Shown in pieces: positions 15,196 to 24,589 of a stretch of DNA of 33,357 bases. The notes below the pieces were generated by a model. It worked only from the letters and a program-made list of their open reading frames with translations. It was not told where the DNA came from and ran no database searches. Position numbers and translations under genes: made by a program. The first letter of the stretch is position 1, and each line of letters opens with the position of its first letter. Source of the DNA: Candidatus Nitrosopumilus sp. (GTDB taxonomy: Archaea > Thermoproteota > Nitrososphaeria > Nitrososphaerales > Nitrosopumilaceae). The DNA lies in contig JAGQHE010000057.1 of NCBI GenBank assembly GCA_020431995.1, positions 1 through 33,357 on the forward strand, in the 5' to 3' direction.

Positions 15196-17136
15196 TTAGC
15201 ATATCCGTTTGATCTCGTCCAAAACGTGCGGGTTGTCAAGAGACGACAAATCGCCCAGTTCATCACCTAGTAGTTTTGACTTCAATAGCCTGCGCATGAT
15301 TTTACCTGTTCTTGTTTTTGGCAGATCAGACAGCTGGAAAACATGTTTGGGACGTGCAATCTTGCCGATTTTCTCTGAGACATGATCGGAAATTGCAGAT
15401 TCCAGGCCCTTGCCAAGAGGATCATCTGCAACAAAAAAGATCACGATTGCCTCGCCAGTAAGATCATCGGAGATGGCAACAGACGCAGCATCAGATACTT
15501 TGGGATGGGATATTACGGCATGCTCTATCTCTGCAGTGCTCATGCGGTGACCTGAGACATTGATTACGTCGTCTGCCCTGCCCTGCATATACCACAGATT
15601 GTCGTCATCCACATAGACATAGTCTCCATGAAACCATACATCCTCAAATCTTGACCAATATGTCTCAAGGTATCTTTTGTCGTCATTTAGAAGCCCTCTT
15701 GTCATTGCAGGCCATGGCGATTTTATCACAAGATATCCGTTCTGGTTTCGTACTGGCCTCCCTGCATCGTCAAAAACGTCAAGGTTCATCCCAGGCACAG
15801 GTATGCCCACGGTGCTTGGCTTTAGCATCATTCCGGGAAATACAGACAGCATGGCACCCCCGATTTCCGTACCTCCAGACAGGTTCATTATCGGGATTTT
15901 TCCGTTCCCAACTTTCTCATAGAGCCACCACCACGAGTCCTCATCAAGCGGCTCGCCTGTCGTCGGGATGTTCTTGATTTTGTCTAATGAGAACAGTTTC
16001 AACGGCTCTACATTGTTTTTTTTGAAAAGTCTTACTGCAGTAGGGGATATCCCAAAAATGGTCGCGCCGTATTCTGATAACATCTTCCAAATTCGGTCGG
16101 ATGTCGGAAAATCCAACGTTCCGTCATAAATGACTGCAGATGCTCCCATCATCAGCAGTCCATAGACATTCCAGACCAGACCTGTGATCCAACCAATGTC
16201 TGCAGGCCAGAACAGCGTGTCACTCTCATTGATGTCAACAAGATATGCGGCCTGATGGCCTGCAAAAACAGAAAAACCGCCATGTGTGTGGACCACGCCT
16301 TTGGGCTTGCCAGTAGTCCCTGACGTATACATTATGAACAGCGGATCCTCAGAATCCATCGGCTCAGTATGGCACTGACTGTTTTGTGATTTTACCAAAT
16401 CATTATAAAAAATAATTTTTTCCGACTCGGCATAGTTGTCAACTCCCTTGTATGGGACAACGACAATTTTTTCAACACTGGTTCCAACCACCGCAGTTTC
16501 GGCAGACTGTCTTTGTGATACTGGTTTTCCTTTCCTGTAGAACCCGTCTGAGATGACGAGGATCTTTGCATTGCAGTCCTTTAGCCGTACGTGGAGTGAC
16601 TCAGAGCTGTACCCGGAAAAAATCACCGTTTGGACTGCCCCGATCTTGGAGGCTGCAAGGATGGTCAGAATTGCCTCCTCAATCATCGGCATGTATGCTG
16701 CGACCACGTCTCCTTTTTTTATCCCCAGTGATCTCAGGCCGTTTGCAAGCCGGGATACCTTGGAGTCCAGTTCAGAATAAGAGATTTTTGATCTGATCCC
16801 GTCTTCAGATTCAAAGTAATACGCAGTCTTTTGCGGATTTCTCTTTGCAAATTTTTCAACAGTCGACTTGTAGATGTTTGTCTTCCCTCCTACGAACCAT
16901 TTAGGCCATGCTATGCCTTTGGAGACGTCAAGTATTTTCTCATACGGGGCATCCCAAACTATGCCGACATCCTCGCTTACTGATTCCCAGAACCACTCCA
17001 AGTCATCTGTTGCCTTTTTGGACATCTCCTCAAAAGATGACATGCCATGTTTTTTCATGAATCTGAAAATATTTGAGTTCTGGATTTGGTCTTCTGTCGG
17101 GACAAATGCAAAATCAGGCAATTTACAGTTCTTCAA
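15196..17136 (-). CDS. AMP-forming acyl-CoA synthetase (acetyl-CoA synthetase-like, wider acyl pocket)
   Basis: 646 residues, ANL superfamily, Acs length. Visible are the P-loop YTSGTTGKPKGV (~270-281), TTGEPLD (~392-398), HGDYVY (~503-508), the hinge region GRADDVINVSGHR (~519-531) and the catalytic Lys612 in PKTRTGKIMRR, also the usual lysine-acetylation site. The motif DTWWQTETGG of acetate enzymes reads NLSGGTEIGG here, so the Trp that closes the acetate pocket is Gly421. In Metallosphaera the same Trp-to-Gly difference separates acetate from 4-hydroxybutyrate activity, so a larger acid (4-hydroxybutyrate, 3-hydroxypropionate, propionate) is likely. It lies 30 nt after the small gene that ends the gat operon. 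Confidence 0.9.
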   Translation of the reverse strand: MKNCKLPDFAFVPTEDQIQNSNIFRFMKKHGMSSFEEMSKKATDDLEWFWESVSEDVGIVWDAPYEKILDVSKGIAWPKWFVGGKTNIYKSTVEKFAKRNPQKTAYYFESEDGIRSKISYSELDSKVSRLANGLRSLGIKKGDVVAAYMPMIEEAILTILAASKIGAVQTVIFSGYSSESLHVRLKDCNAKILVISDGFYRKGKPVSQRQSAETAVVGTSVEKIVVVPYKGVDNYAESEKIIFYNDLVKSQNSQCHTEPMDSEDPLFIMYTSGTTGKPKGVVHTHGGFSVFAGHQAAYLVDINESDTLFWPADIGWITGLVWNVYGLLMMGASAVIYDGTLDFPTSDRIWKMLSEYGATIFGISPTAVRLFKKNNVEPLKLFSLDKIKNIPTTGEPLDEDSWWWLYEKVGNGKIPIMNLSGGTEIGGAMLSVFPGMMLKPSTVGIPVPGMNLDVFDDAGRPVRNQNGYLVIKSPWPAMTRGLLNDDKRYLETYWSRFEDVWFHGDYVYVDDDNLWYMQGRADDVINVSGHRMSTAEIEHAVISHPKVSDAASVAISDDLTGEAIVIFFVADDPLGKGLESAISDHVSEKIGKIARPKHVFQLSDLPKTRTGKIMRRLLKSKLLGDELGDLSSLDNPHVLDEIKRIC

Positions 17137-17166
17137 GACCTGCAGAGCGTTAAAAGATTTTTTGGC

Positions 17167-17430
17167 CTATGATATGTCAATTCCAAGACGTCTGGCACAT
17201 GTAATTGCAGACTTGCCATCATCTTCGGTAATCCCTGCTTTTAGGAACTTTTTAGTCAGTTCGGTGCCTGTATTCATGGTGTTTTCACGATAATACTCCC
17301 TTAGGATTGCACCGATCCGCCCATCTAGTCTGTGCCAAGTGGCATCATTCATGCCCATCTGAAGTATCGAAGCGTCAGAGATTGAAAGCATTTTGATAAA
17401 CTCAATATCTTCTAATGATAGTTCAGTCAT
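17167..17430 (-). CDS. Small unknown protein at the end of the gat operon
   Basis: 87 residues, mostly helical (LSLEDIEFIKMLSISDASIL; LDGRIGAILREYYREN; a C-terminal GKSAITCARRLGIDIS). Its ATG lies eight bases inside the gatB 3' end, implying co-transcription and coupled translation. The arrangement gatC-gatA-gatB-small gene suggests a link to translation or just genomic economy. No recognised family. Confidence 0.7.
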   Translation of the reverse strand: MTELSLEDIEFIKMLSISDASILQMGMNDATWHRLDGRIGAILREYYRENTMNTGTELTKKFLKAGITEDDGKSAITCARRLGIDIS

Positions 17431-18835
17431 CAGACACCAATCTGTTTTTTAGCAAATTCAGAGTCATTGCAGGATCTGCCTTGCCTTTCGTTTTCTGCAT
17501 GACCTTGCCTACCAAGTAGTTTATTGTTTTAGGGTTTGATTTTGCCTCCTTAACTGCCTGTTGCTCCTCTGACATTATCTGCTGTATGACTTCAGACAAT
17601 TCTGATTCGTCTGAGACATTACCAAGATCCAATTCTGACATTATCTGTGACAGGCTCTTTCCAGTCCTTACAATTTCATGCAACGCATTCTTTGCAGAGT
17701 TTCTAGAAATTTTTCCTGATTGAATTGACTCTGCCAGATCCTTGAGGTGTGTGGCAGTGAATTTGGAGTCCCTGCGTTTTTCCCTTGTATCTACCAGTCC
17801 CATCAGATCCGTAGTGATGATATTTGCAATTTCCTTTGCGTTCTCCGGAGTATGGGATTCCTCAAAAAGATCCGAATAAAACTTGTCCGAGGACAGCACA
17901 TCTGCAACCTGTCCTGGGATGTTGTATTTTGAGACATACCTTTCTTTTTTTGAGCTTATGCTTTCAGGCATTTTTGATTTTAACTCGTCTTTGATTTCAT
18001 CGCTAATTGACACCCAAGGTATGTCCCCCTCAAGAAAATAGCGATAGTCAAGGTCTTCCTCTTTTGATCGGGATGAGATCGTGATCTTTCGCCTGTCATC
18101 CCAATGACGCGTTTCCTGAACTATCTGTATGTCTCTGGAATGTAGGCTTTCTTGGCGTGTGATTTCAAAGTGTACGGCCTTTTCCAAGTCGTGAAACGAG
18201 CCGATGTTTTTTATCTCGACTTTGTTCCCGCCTTGAATTGATACATTGGCATCTGCTCTCATCGCGCCCTCCAGACTCGGATCAGAGACGCCCAGATTTT
18301 CTAGCAGATCAGACAGAATGTTCAAGAAGTCCCTTACTTGTTTTGGATTCTCAAAGTCTGGTTCCGTGACAATCTCTACTAACGGGGTGCCGGCACGGTT
18401 GTAATCGACCAGAGTTATTTGGTTTTTTGAGGAACTTCCCTCGTAAATGAGCCTGCCAGGGTCTTCCTCAAGCTGAATCCTGGTGATTCTGATCTTCTTG
18501 TCGCCCACCATGATAGAGCCTGGACCGCCGACACTGGTATTACCGTAGATGTTTAGCTGGGTTATTTGGAAGTTTTTAGGGAGATCAGGATAAAAGTAAT
18601 TTTTTCTAAAAAACGCAATCTTTTCAGGGGTTGTGCAGTTTAAAGCCATTGCAATGATTGTTGCTTTTTTTACTGCCTCTTGGTTTAACCGAGGAAGGCT
18701 TCCTGGCAAGCCCATGCATATAGGACAGATGTTTTCATTTATCTTAAACTCCCTGTAGTTTGCCTTGCACGAGCAAAATAACTTGCTTTCCAAGTTTGTC
18801 AGCTGGCAGTGAATTTCCAGGCCAATCTTGGTCAT
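17423..18835 (-). CDS. gatB: Asp/Glu-tRNA amidotransferase subunit B
   Basis: 470 residues. GatB binds the mischarged tRNA and activates Asp (or Glu) on it with ATP. It opens with IGLEIHCQL and has the zinc-site cysteines CSC and CPICMGLPGSLP, then FFRKNYFYPDLPKNFQITQ, RIQLEEDPGRLIYEG and the family motif DYRYFLEGDIPW (~272-283). A helical YqeY-like tail domain ends the protein. The start overlaps the gatA stop by 4 nt (ATGA). Confidence 0.96.
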   Translation of the reverse strand: MTKIGLEIHCQLTNLESKLFCSCKANYREFKINENICPICMGLPGSLPRLNQEAVKKATIIAMALNCTTPEKIAFFRKNYFYPDLPKNFQITQLNIYGNTSVGGPGSIMVGDKKIRITRIQLEEDPGRLIYEGSSSKNQITLVDYNRAGTPLVEIVTEPDFENPKQVRDFLNILSDLLENLGVSDPSLEGAMRADANVSIQGGNKVEIKNIGSFHDLEKAVHFEITRQESLHSRDIQIVQETRHWDDRRKITISSRSKEEDLDYRYFLEGDIPWVSISDEIKDELKSKMPESISSKKERYVSKYNIPGQVADVLSSDKFYSDLFEESHTPENAKEIANIITTDLMGLVDTREKRRDSKFTATHLKDLAESIQSGKISRNSAKNALHEIVRTGKSLSQIMSELDLGNVSDESELSEVIQQIMSEEQQAVKEAKSNPKTINYLVGKVMQKTKGKADPAMTLNLLKNRLVSDD

Positions 18836-20277
18836 GTTGGAACCTCCGGCAGCGTTATAGTGCTTTCTAATGCAAATGCTGCTTGGAGTAGCAGCTTGTC
18901 GTTCATGGAGTCTGCCATAAGCTGAATTCCTATTGGAAGCCCGTTTGCAATAGCAAAAGGAACCGATATTGCAGGCTTTCCAGTAAGGTTTGCAGTGACA
19001 GTGTTGATGTCTACCAAAAACAGAGAGATAGGATCATCAATCTTCTCGCCTATTCTGAATGGGAGTATTGGGACAGTTGGGGATATCAGAAGATCAAACC
19101 TCTTGAATGCCTCGTTTACTTCTTTTGTGAGCTTGCTTTTTACCTTCAATGCCTTTAGGAAATATTTCCCAGCATGACCTGCAGACGGGACAAACCCACC
19201 AATCATCATCCTTCTTTTGACTTCCGGCCCAAAGTTTCTACGAGCCTTTGAAATGTACGAGTTAAACTCGTAGCCTTCGACAGTGAAATCATAGCCATAC
19301 CTGATGTTGTCATACCTTGCAAGATTGCTTCCAGCCTCTGTCGCAGTGATGGTATAGTATGCAGCTACAGAATACTTTACCATGTCAAGTGATACTTCCT
19401 CGCATATTGCACCTAGGCTTTCTAGTTTTGATATCGCATCTTTTGTAGCAGACAGGACTCTTGAATCAATCCCCTCACCAATCATCTCCTTGATTATTCC
19501 TATCCTCTTTCCTTCAATGCCTGAATCAATGCCTGAGAGATAGTCCGTATTTTTGCTGTCCACCGTAGTGTTGTCATTCTCATCCAACCCTGCGATGATG
19601 TTAAGCATGAATGCCGCATCTTTGACAGTCCTGGTAAGAGGCCCAATCTGCTCTATGCTGTTTGCGTATGAAATCAGACCATATCTGCTGATTAGCCCGT
19701 ATGTTGGCTTGTATCCAACCGTGGAACAGAAGCTTGCGGGATTCCTGACAGATCCTCCCGTGTCAGAGCCAAGGGACGCAATGCATTCAAAGGCGCTTAC
19801 AGAGACTGCACTTCCTCCAGACGAACCGCCAGGTACATACTCTGTATTCCAGGGATTCTTGCTAGGACCGAATGCGCTAAACTCCGTACTCAGCCCCATT
19901 GCAAACTCGTCAAGGTTTACTTTTCCAACAAATACTGCGTCCTGATTTCTTAGTTTAGTTATTACTGTCGCATCATACGGCGCTATGAAATTCTCAAGCA
20001 TTTTTGATGCACATGTTGTCTTTGAATTTTTGATGCATATGTTATCTTTGATGGATATCGGCATTCCAAAGCAGGCCCCTACTTTATCTCCGGATTTTAC
20101 CTTCTTGTCAATACTGCGAGCCTGATCAACCGCATCATCATTAACGCTCAGGAAAGCATGAAGTCTTTCATCGATATCAGATATTCTTTCCAGGGTACTT
20201 GCAACAAAATCCTCGGCAGACACGTTTCCATTTTTGACTCCTTGCACATAATCAAGGGCAGATATTCTCAGATTCAT
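18832..20277 (-). CDS. gatA: Asp/Glu-tRNA amidotransferase subunit A (amidase)
   Basis: 481 residues. GatA releases ammonia from glutamine with an amidase-signature Ser-cisSer-Lys triad: Lys77 (PISIKDN), cis-Ser152 (PGGSSGGSA) and nucleophile Ser176 (GSDTGGSVRNPA). The full domain is present, ending QLMADSMNDKLLLQAAFALE. The start overlaps the gatC stop by 4 nt. Together with gatB and gatC it encodes the complete GatCAB complex. Confidence 0.96.
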   Translation of the reverse strand: MNLRISALDYVQGVKNGNVSAEDFVASTLERISDIDERLHAFLSVNDDAVDQARSIDKKVKSGDKVGACFGMPISIKDNICIKNSKTTCASKMLENFIAPYDATVITKLRNQDAVFVGKVNLDEFAMGLSTEFSAFGPSKNPWNTEYVPGGSSGGSAVSVSAFECIASLGSDTGGSVRNPASFCSTVGYKPTYGLISRYGLISYANSIEQIGPLTRTVKDAAFMLNIIAGLDENDNTTVDSKNTDYLSGIDSGIEGKRIGIIKEMIGEGIDSRVLSATKDAISKLESLGAICEEVSLDMVKYSVAAYYTITATEAGSNLARYDNIRYGYDFTVEGYEFNSYISKARRNFGPEVKRRMMIGGFVPSAGHAGKYFLKALKVKSKLTKEVNEAFKRFDLLISPTVPILPFRIGEKIDDPISLFLVDINTVTANLTGKPAISVPFAIANGLPIGIQLMADSMNDKLLLQAAFALESTITLPEVPT

Positions 20278-20543
20278 GACGACATCTTCGGTGCGCGAAC
20301 ATAGGTTCCTTTGTAGTGGTTTAACTTCTCAATCAGTTTGTCTGAAAATGGAATGTATCTGTCTTCCCTGAGAGATGATATTTGAATTTCAGGCATCGAG
20401 ATTTCTTCGGATTCAACTCCTGCAGAATCCAGGACGTCAAAGTATCCTATCATTTTTTTGACCTTGTCGACATATTCCCTGTGATCATCGATTTCTATTT
20501 TCATTAATTTTGAAACATGCTCAATTTCTTCTTGTGTAACCAT
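20274..20543 (-). CDS. gatC: Asp/Glu-tRNA amidotransferase subunit C
   Basis: 89 residues from ATG 20543, which has an AGGTGA Shine-Dalgarno-like sequence just upstream; GTG 20552 would add three residues. The N-terminus TQEEIEHVSKLMKIEIDD and the middle MIGYFDVLDSAGVESEEI match GatC helices, with the C-terminal RAP segment. GatC clamps GatA to GatB. First gene of the overlapping gatCAB operon. Confidence 0.92.
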   Translation of the reverse strand: MVTQEEIEHVSKLMKIEIDDHREYVDKVKKMIGYFDVLDSAGVESEEISMPEIQISSLREDRYIPFSDKLIEKLNHYKGTYVRAPKMSS

Positions 20544-20552
20544 CCAATTCAC

Positions 20553-20857
20553 CTATTGTGTTAATCTGTAAACAGTCAATATTGTCACATGTACCCCATA
20601 TGTACATAATGAGGCATGCCAGTCCAACAACCGCCCAACATTTCAGTCATGAACTGTGGATATTTTTTATATTATTAAACTATCATAAAACAACTCGAAA
20701 AAAATGTTCAAACACTTTGAGCACTTTACATATCATATGGGAATCCAATATGGACAGTCTTGCTCTGACATCTTTTTAAAAAGAATTGATGTTCGGCTCA
20801 GTGCAACATACAAGAATTGCCCAAGCCCTTAAAAACAAACGGGCCATACTATGACTG
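20553..20857. other. Divergent intergenic region, no gene supported
   Basis: Holds the leftward gatC promoter and, at 20829-20836, a TATA-like ttaaaaac 26 nt before the TTG start of the zinc-finger gene. An AT-rich block (around 20670-20700) has no further feature I can support. Confidence 0.5.
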
Positions 20858-21046
20858 TTGAATTTCAGCTGCGTATTCCCATCTTGCAGTTACAGACGCA
20901 ATGATATTGAGGAAGATGAGTTCCTAAAGCACCTAAAAGAAGAACATCATGATGAAATGCTAGAGATTTCAAAAAAAGAGTGCATTCCAATCAGAATAGC
21001 AGAGATGATGGCATCATCCAACTCCAAGATGTTCATTAATTCTTAA
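20858..21046 (+). CDS. Small C2H2-type zinc-finger protein
   Basis: 62 residues. C5-VFPS-C10 with downstream H24, H29 and H30 (FLKHLKEEHHDEM) forms a C2H2 finger. The start is a TTG: an in-frame TGA precedes it by two codons and the TATA-like box sits ~26 nt upstream, implying a leaderless transcript. The second half is helical. The spacing of the finger resembles the first finger in the protein at 27044 (HVRHEHH). Single small C2H2 proteins occur across these archaea; DNA targets are unknown. Confidence 0.7.
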   Translation: MNFSCVFPSCSYRRNDIEEDEFLKHLKEEHHDEMLEISKKECIPIRIAEMMASSNSKMFINS

Positions 21047-21133
21047 ATTGCAAACTCGGTATGCTTCCAAATTTTTGGGGCTATGGATGCAAAATGATTT
21101 AGAATTTGGATTCTGGACAGATAGCGCATATGC

Positions 21134-21592
21134 CTAGATTCGATCCAGGATCTTTTTCTTTTTCTCATCGAATTCCTTGTCTGTAATGATTCCCAGCTCT
21201 TTGAGCTTGGCCAGTTTTTCCAGGATCTCAAGACTTGACGCGCCGTACTGTGTACCGAGTTTTATTCTTCCTACAAGGAGCTCAAAAAAATAAAAAAACC
21301 CGTTAATGATTTTCTTGTAAAATTTAGGGCTGTTCTTTTTTAGCATGTTTTTTTGCTCCAGGCCTTTCTCCATGATCTTTAGCGAATTGGTTTTTAGCGT
21401 TTTTAGATGCTCTTGGGATCTGAGAAATTCTGCGGTGCTATTGGTGACCTGGCTTATCTTTGACAGGGATTCTTTTCCAATCTGTTTTCCATGCTCTGCT
21501 GCATTGGCATAATTCTTTGCAATGTCTTCTATGACACGCTCTTGTTTTTTGAGCGTTTTAGAATCCTCTGGTTTTTCTATGCCACCATCCAT
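21134..21592 (-). CDS. SHOCT-domain protein with long helical N-terminus
   Basis: 152 residues. Residues ~1-90 are highly charged helix, probably coiled coil. A short amphipathic or hydrophobic segment (IINGFFYFFELLVG, ~95-108) could touch the membrane. The last ~30 residues, EILEKLAKLKELGIITDKEF and on, are a SHOCT domain, a short oligomerisation module. Function unknown. Confidence 0.82.
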   Translation of the reverse strand: MDGGIEKPEDSKTLKKQERVIEDIAKNYANAAEHGKQIGKESLSKISQVTNSTAEFLRSQEHLKTLKTNSLKIMEKGLEQKNMLKKNSPKFYKKIINGFFYFFELLVGRIKLGTQYGASSLEILEKLAKLKELGIITDKEFDEKKKKILDRI

Positions 21593-21660
21593 CGTGTGTC
21601 CTCGTAATCATAACCCATCCGGATTATTTTAACATCTTCATTGTCAGGACAAGCACATGA

Positions 21661-22077
21661 TCAATTTTTGATGGTGATTTTATCTCCGACCCCAACAATC
21701 CGGTCAGAAAGGACTGTCTGCGATTTAAAGCGCGACTTTATCTCAAGGGATTCTATCTTGTTTGTGTCTGGATTCAAGTTTATCTTGATTACCTTGCCTA
21801 CATTTTTCCCGTCTATGCTTACAATCCTGTCGTTTGGTTTTATCGGGACTGAGTTCAGTATGAGAGAAGACTTGCTCAAAGTTCCAAAATAAGTGGCAGA
21901 TATGAAATACTCTGAAGACACTCTCTTTTTTGCAATGATTCCAGAAACCGAGAAGGTTTTTGGATCTATGCACAGCGACTGTATTTTTCCACAGTCATTT
22001 CCCTTGCTGTCGACAACAGGTATCCCAACAAACTGCTGGCCAGACCAATACTTTGTCAAGAATCCATCTTGTTTCAT
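21661..22077 (-). CDS. PRC-barrel domain protein
   Basis: 138 residues with two PRC-barrel-like halves: FVGIPVVDSKGNDCGKIQSL (residues ~16-35) and DRIVSIDGKNVGKVIKINLN (~83-102), each continuing into strands. PRC barrels are small beta barrels used in RNA processing and photosystem assembly; archaeal stand-alone versions have no firm role. Single gene, between the SHOCT gene and aspS, all on the minus strand. Confidence 0.82.
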   Translation of the reverse strand: MKQDGFLTKYWSGQQFVGIPVVDSKGNDCGKIQSLCIDPKTFSVSGIIAKKRVSSEYFISATYFGTLSKSSLILNSVPIKPNDRIVSIDGKNVGKVIKINLNPDTNKIESLEIKSRFKSQTVLSDRIVGVGDKITIKN

Positions 22078-22373
22078 GTCTCAGTCCTGTAATTCATTTT
22101 CAAAATGTTCGTGCATTATTGTCATATTCATATAACGAGATGAAAAATACAGATAATCAAAAACAGGATCAAACAAAATTGACATTTCATATACTGCATC
22201 ATGTCATTTTAGCATCGTCAGGATCAAAACATGAACAGCATATTGGAATGCATGTTCTCAATGCCATGACAAACTGTTGCCTATTGTCATGCAACTACAG
22301 GAAGAGCCGTCCAGAGCAATAAGGATGAGACAACCTGGCAATAATTCTGAGCATGTCTCAAAAAGACCGTGCT

Positions 22374-23684
22374 CTATGGTGTCAGTCTGTCGACATCCCT
22401 TGGGTAGAATGTCACATCTCGTATGTTTTCTGTGCCTGTAAGTGCCATTATCAGCCGCTCAAGCCCTATACCGCATCCTGCGTGCGGCGGCACGCCATAG
22501 TCAAATGCCCCAAGATGATACTCAAACGCATCCGTGTTCATTCCCTTGTTCTTCATCCTTGCTGCCAGCTCGTCACGTTTTTCAATTCGTGTGCTGCCGG
22601 AAGACAGTTCCAAATCCCCAAACATCAGGTCAAATGATTCTGAGACCTTGGGATTGGACTTGCTACCTTTGACATAAAACGGCTTTGGCGCAAGCGGCCA
22701 GTCCTTGATAAAGTAAAACCCTTCGACGCCGATTTTCTTGAGGTTTGACGGATACAGATCATCACCCCACTCTGTCTTTGCGCCTGCCTTCTGCATTCTC
22801 TCAACCAGTTCGTCATAAGAGTACCGCGGAATCTTCTCAGATACTTGAGGCGCAGTAAACTCCGCATCAGGGTTGTCCTTGAGGTAATCGTTGACTGCCT
22901 TGATTGAGATTTTGATGATGTCCTCAATCCTGCTCATGATGTCATTATAGTCTACGAATGCCTCCTCCAAGTCAATGGATATTGCCTCTGCAAGGTGGCG
23001 GTTTGTTCTTGACGCCTCTGCCCTGAAAATGGGCGCAATCTCAAAGACTTTCTCAAAGCTCATTGTGAGCTGTTCCTTGTACAATTGCGGGCTTTGGGCC
23101 AGGAAGGCCTCCTTGTTATAATAGAATATTGGAAAGAGCGCAGCACCGCCCTCGGTGGCAGTTGCAATCATCTTAGGCGTGTTAATCTCTACGAATTTCT
23201 GATCATTGAAATAGTCCCTGATTGAACTTAGCACTGCACTTCTTGCCTTGAAGATATGCTGCAGCATGCTGCGCCTAAGATCAATAGGCCTTACCTCCAA
23301 CCTGGTATCTATGTTCTTCACGGTCTTTGCAGTGGGCTCAAAAGGCGGGATTTTCTCAACCTGTGAGAACACCCTCAGTTCTGTAGGAATTATCTCATAC
23401 CCTCCAGGGGCCTTTTCAGAGGACTTTACTTTTCCCACTATTCCGATTGAAGAGTGTGCCTTCAGCGAAGATATCTTCTCACGAATGTCATCCTGGCAGT
23501 CCCCCTTCTTTGCCACGACCGAGATGCTCCCGTTTTTGTCGCAGATGGTGGCAAAGCTGATGTTCCCATGCCCTCTGACTGTTAGGATCCAGCCCATCAC
23601 GGTGACTATGATCCCGTCCATGGATGAGTTGATTTCGTCAGAGTAGTGAGTTCTGCGCAAAGATCCCAGTTCGGTTTCTATCAT
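22374..23684 (-). CDS. aspS: Archaeal-type aspartyl-tRNA synthetase, probably non-discriminating
   Basis: 436 residues, class IIb. An N-terminal OB-fold anticodon domain (RTHYSDEI, GWILTVRGHG) precedes the catalytic domain with motif 2 (FRAEASRTNRHLAEA), motif 3 (GIGLERLIMAL) and the PRDVDRLTP ending. In the Thermococcus enzyme, Trp26 and Lys85 enforce tRNA-Asp specificity; the aligned positions here are Leu34 (GWIL) and Pro93 (EKAPGGYE). Proline at the second site is found in non-discriminating enzymes. With GatCAB nearby, it should make Asp-tRNA(Asn) for conversion to Asn-tRNA(Asn). Confidence 0.95.
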   Translation of the reverse strand: MIETELGSLRRTHYSDEINSSMDGIIVTVMGWILTVRGHGNISFATICDKNGSISVVAKKGDCQDDIREKISSLKAHSSIGIVGKVKSSEKAPGGYEIIPTELRVFSQVEKIPPFEPTAKTVKNIDTRLEVRPIDLRRSMLQHIFKARSAVLSSIRDYFNDQKFVEINTPKMIATATEGGAALFPIFYYNKEAFLAQSPQLYKEQLTMSFEKVFEIAPIFRAEASRTNRHLAEAISIDLEEAFVDYNDIMSRIEDIIKISIKAVNDYLKDNPDAEFTAPQVSEKIPRYSYDELVERMQKAGAKTEWGDDLYPSNLKKIGVEGFYFIKDWPLAPKPFYVKGSKSNPKVSESFDLMFGDLELSSGSTRIEKRDELAARMKNKGMNTDAFEYHLGAFDYGVPPHAGCGIGLERLIMALTGTENIRDVTFYPRDVDRLTP

Positions 23685-23947
23685 AATTCACTTTATTCCA
23701 CATATTATGGTGTAATTAATTTTTAGGCACACATCTAGCATAAATGCCAAAAATCATCATGAAATTTGAAGGGCTTCTTTTTTTAGATAATTTCAGGAAA
23801 ATATGGATTTGTAGACAATATGGATAACCAAAATTGAAGGTCATGGTTTTACATTGTTAATGACATATTTCTACAGAGCATAGTCATGCCATTCTCATTT
23901 GAAATATGAGCAAGAAATGATAAAAATACCAAATATTCTTAATCTGT

Positions 23948-24589
23948 GTGCAAGATACTTTATCTGTAGAAATCCCAAATGCGATTACAGTATTATTCGC
24001 ATTGATGAATCCTTTTGCGTTACTTGGAATTTACATTAACTTAACTTCAAAATACTCATCTGTTGACAGGAAAAAAATTCTTCTAGTCATGGTTCTAGCA
24101 GTAAATGTAATTTTATTCGTATTCTTGTTTTCTGGAATACGACTACTCAATTTTTTTGGAGTGGATATTGCGGGATTTACAATGGCGGGAGGAATCATTA
24201 TTTTTCTAATTGGTTTAGGGATGATATCTGCAAAACATGAAGAAGACAAAACACGTGGAAATGAGGATGCTCACAAGATAGAAAATCCATCCTCTGTTGC
24301 AACAGTTCCATTGGCAATACCTCTTCTTGCAGGGCCAGGAACGATTAGCACAATAATCAATCTATCCCACACATACAATTCCACTACAGGATTTTTGGCC
24401 ATAGGGATAGGAATTATTGTAGTGTCTTTAGTGGTTTTTGTTGTTTTTTATTTTGCACCTCCTATTGCTAAAAAGTTGGGCAAGACAGGACTGAACGTCA
24501 TCACTCGAATAATGGGGCTGATATTGATGGCCATGGCATTTGATATGCTTGCAAAAGGACTGATAGGCTTATTCCCAATCTTGCAATAA
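23948..24589 (+). CDS. MarC-family integral membrane protein
   Basis: 213 residues, six predicted transmembrane helices, the MarC/UPF0056 size. Family motifs are LMNPFALLGIYINLT near the N-terminus, AGGIIIFLIGLGMI in the middle and VPLAIPLLAGPGTISTII (~117-134), then ITRIMGLILMAMAFDM. The GTG at 23948 is the start; a gataaaaat TATA-like box lies ~26 nt upstream. Despite the old name, the family has no proven drug-resistance role. Confidence 0.92.
   Translation: MQDTLSVEIPNAITVLFALMNPFALLGIYINLTSKYSSVDRKKILLVMVLAVNVILFVFLFSGIRLLNFFGVDIAGFTMAGGIIIFLIGLGMISAKHEEDKTRGNEDAHKIENPSSVATVPLAIPLLAGPGTISTIINLSHTYNSTTGFLAIGIGIIVVSLVVFVVFYFAPPIAKKLGKTGLNVITRIMGLILMAMAFDMLAKGLIGLFPILQ

Noticed and set aside
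20558-20779. 73-codon plus-strand frame upstream of gatC
   Set aside because: Overlaps the gatC promoter, His/Ser/Thr-rich with no fold pattern; chance frame.
21960-22322. 120-codon plus-strand frame over the PRC-barrel 5' end and the following gap
   Set aside because: Antisense to a clear PRC-barrel gene and made of Cys/His/Ser-rich shadow sequence.
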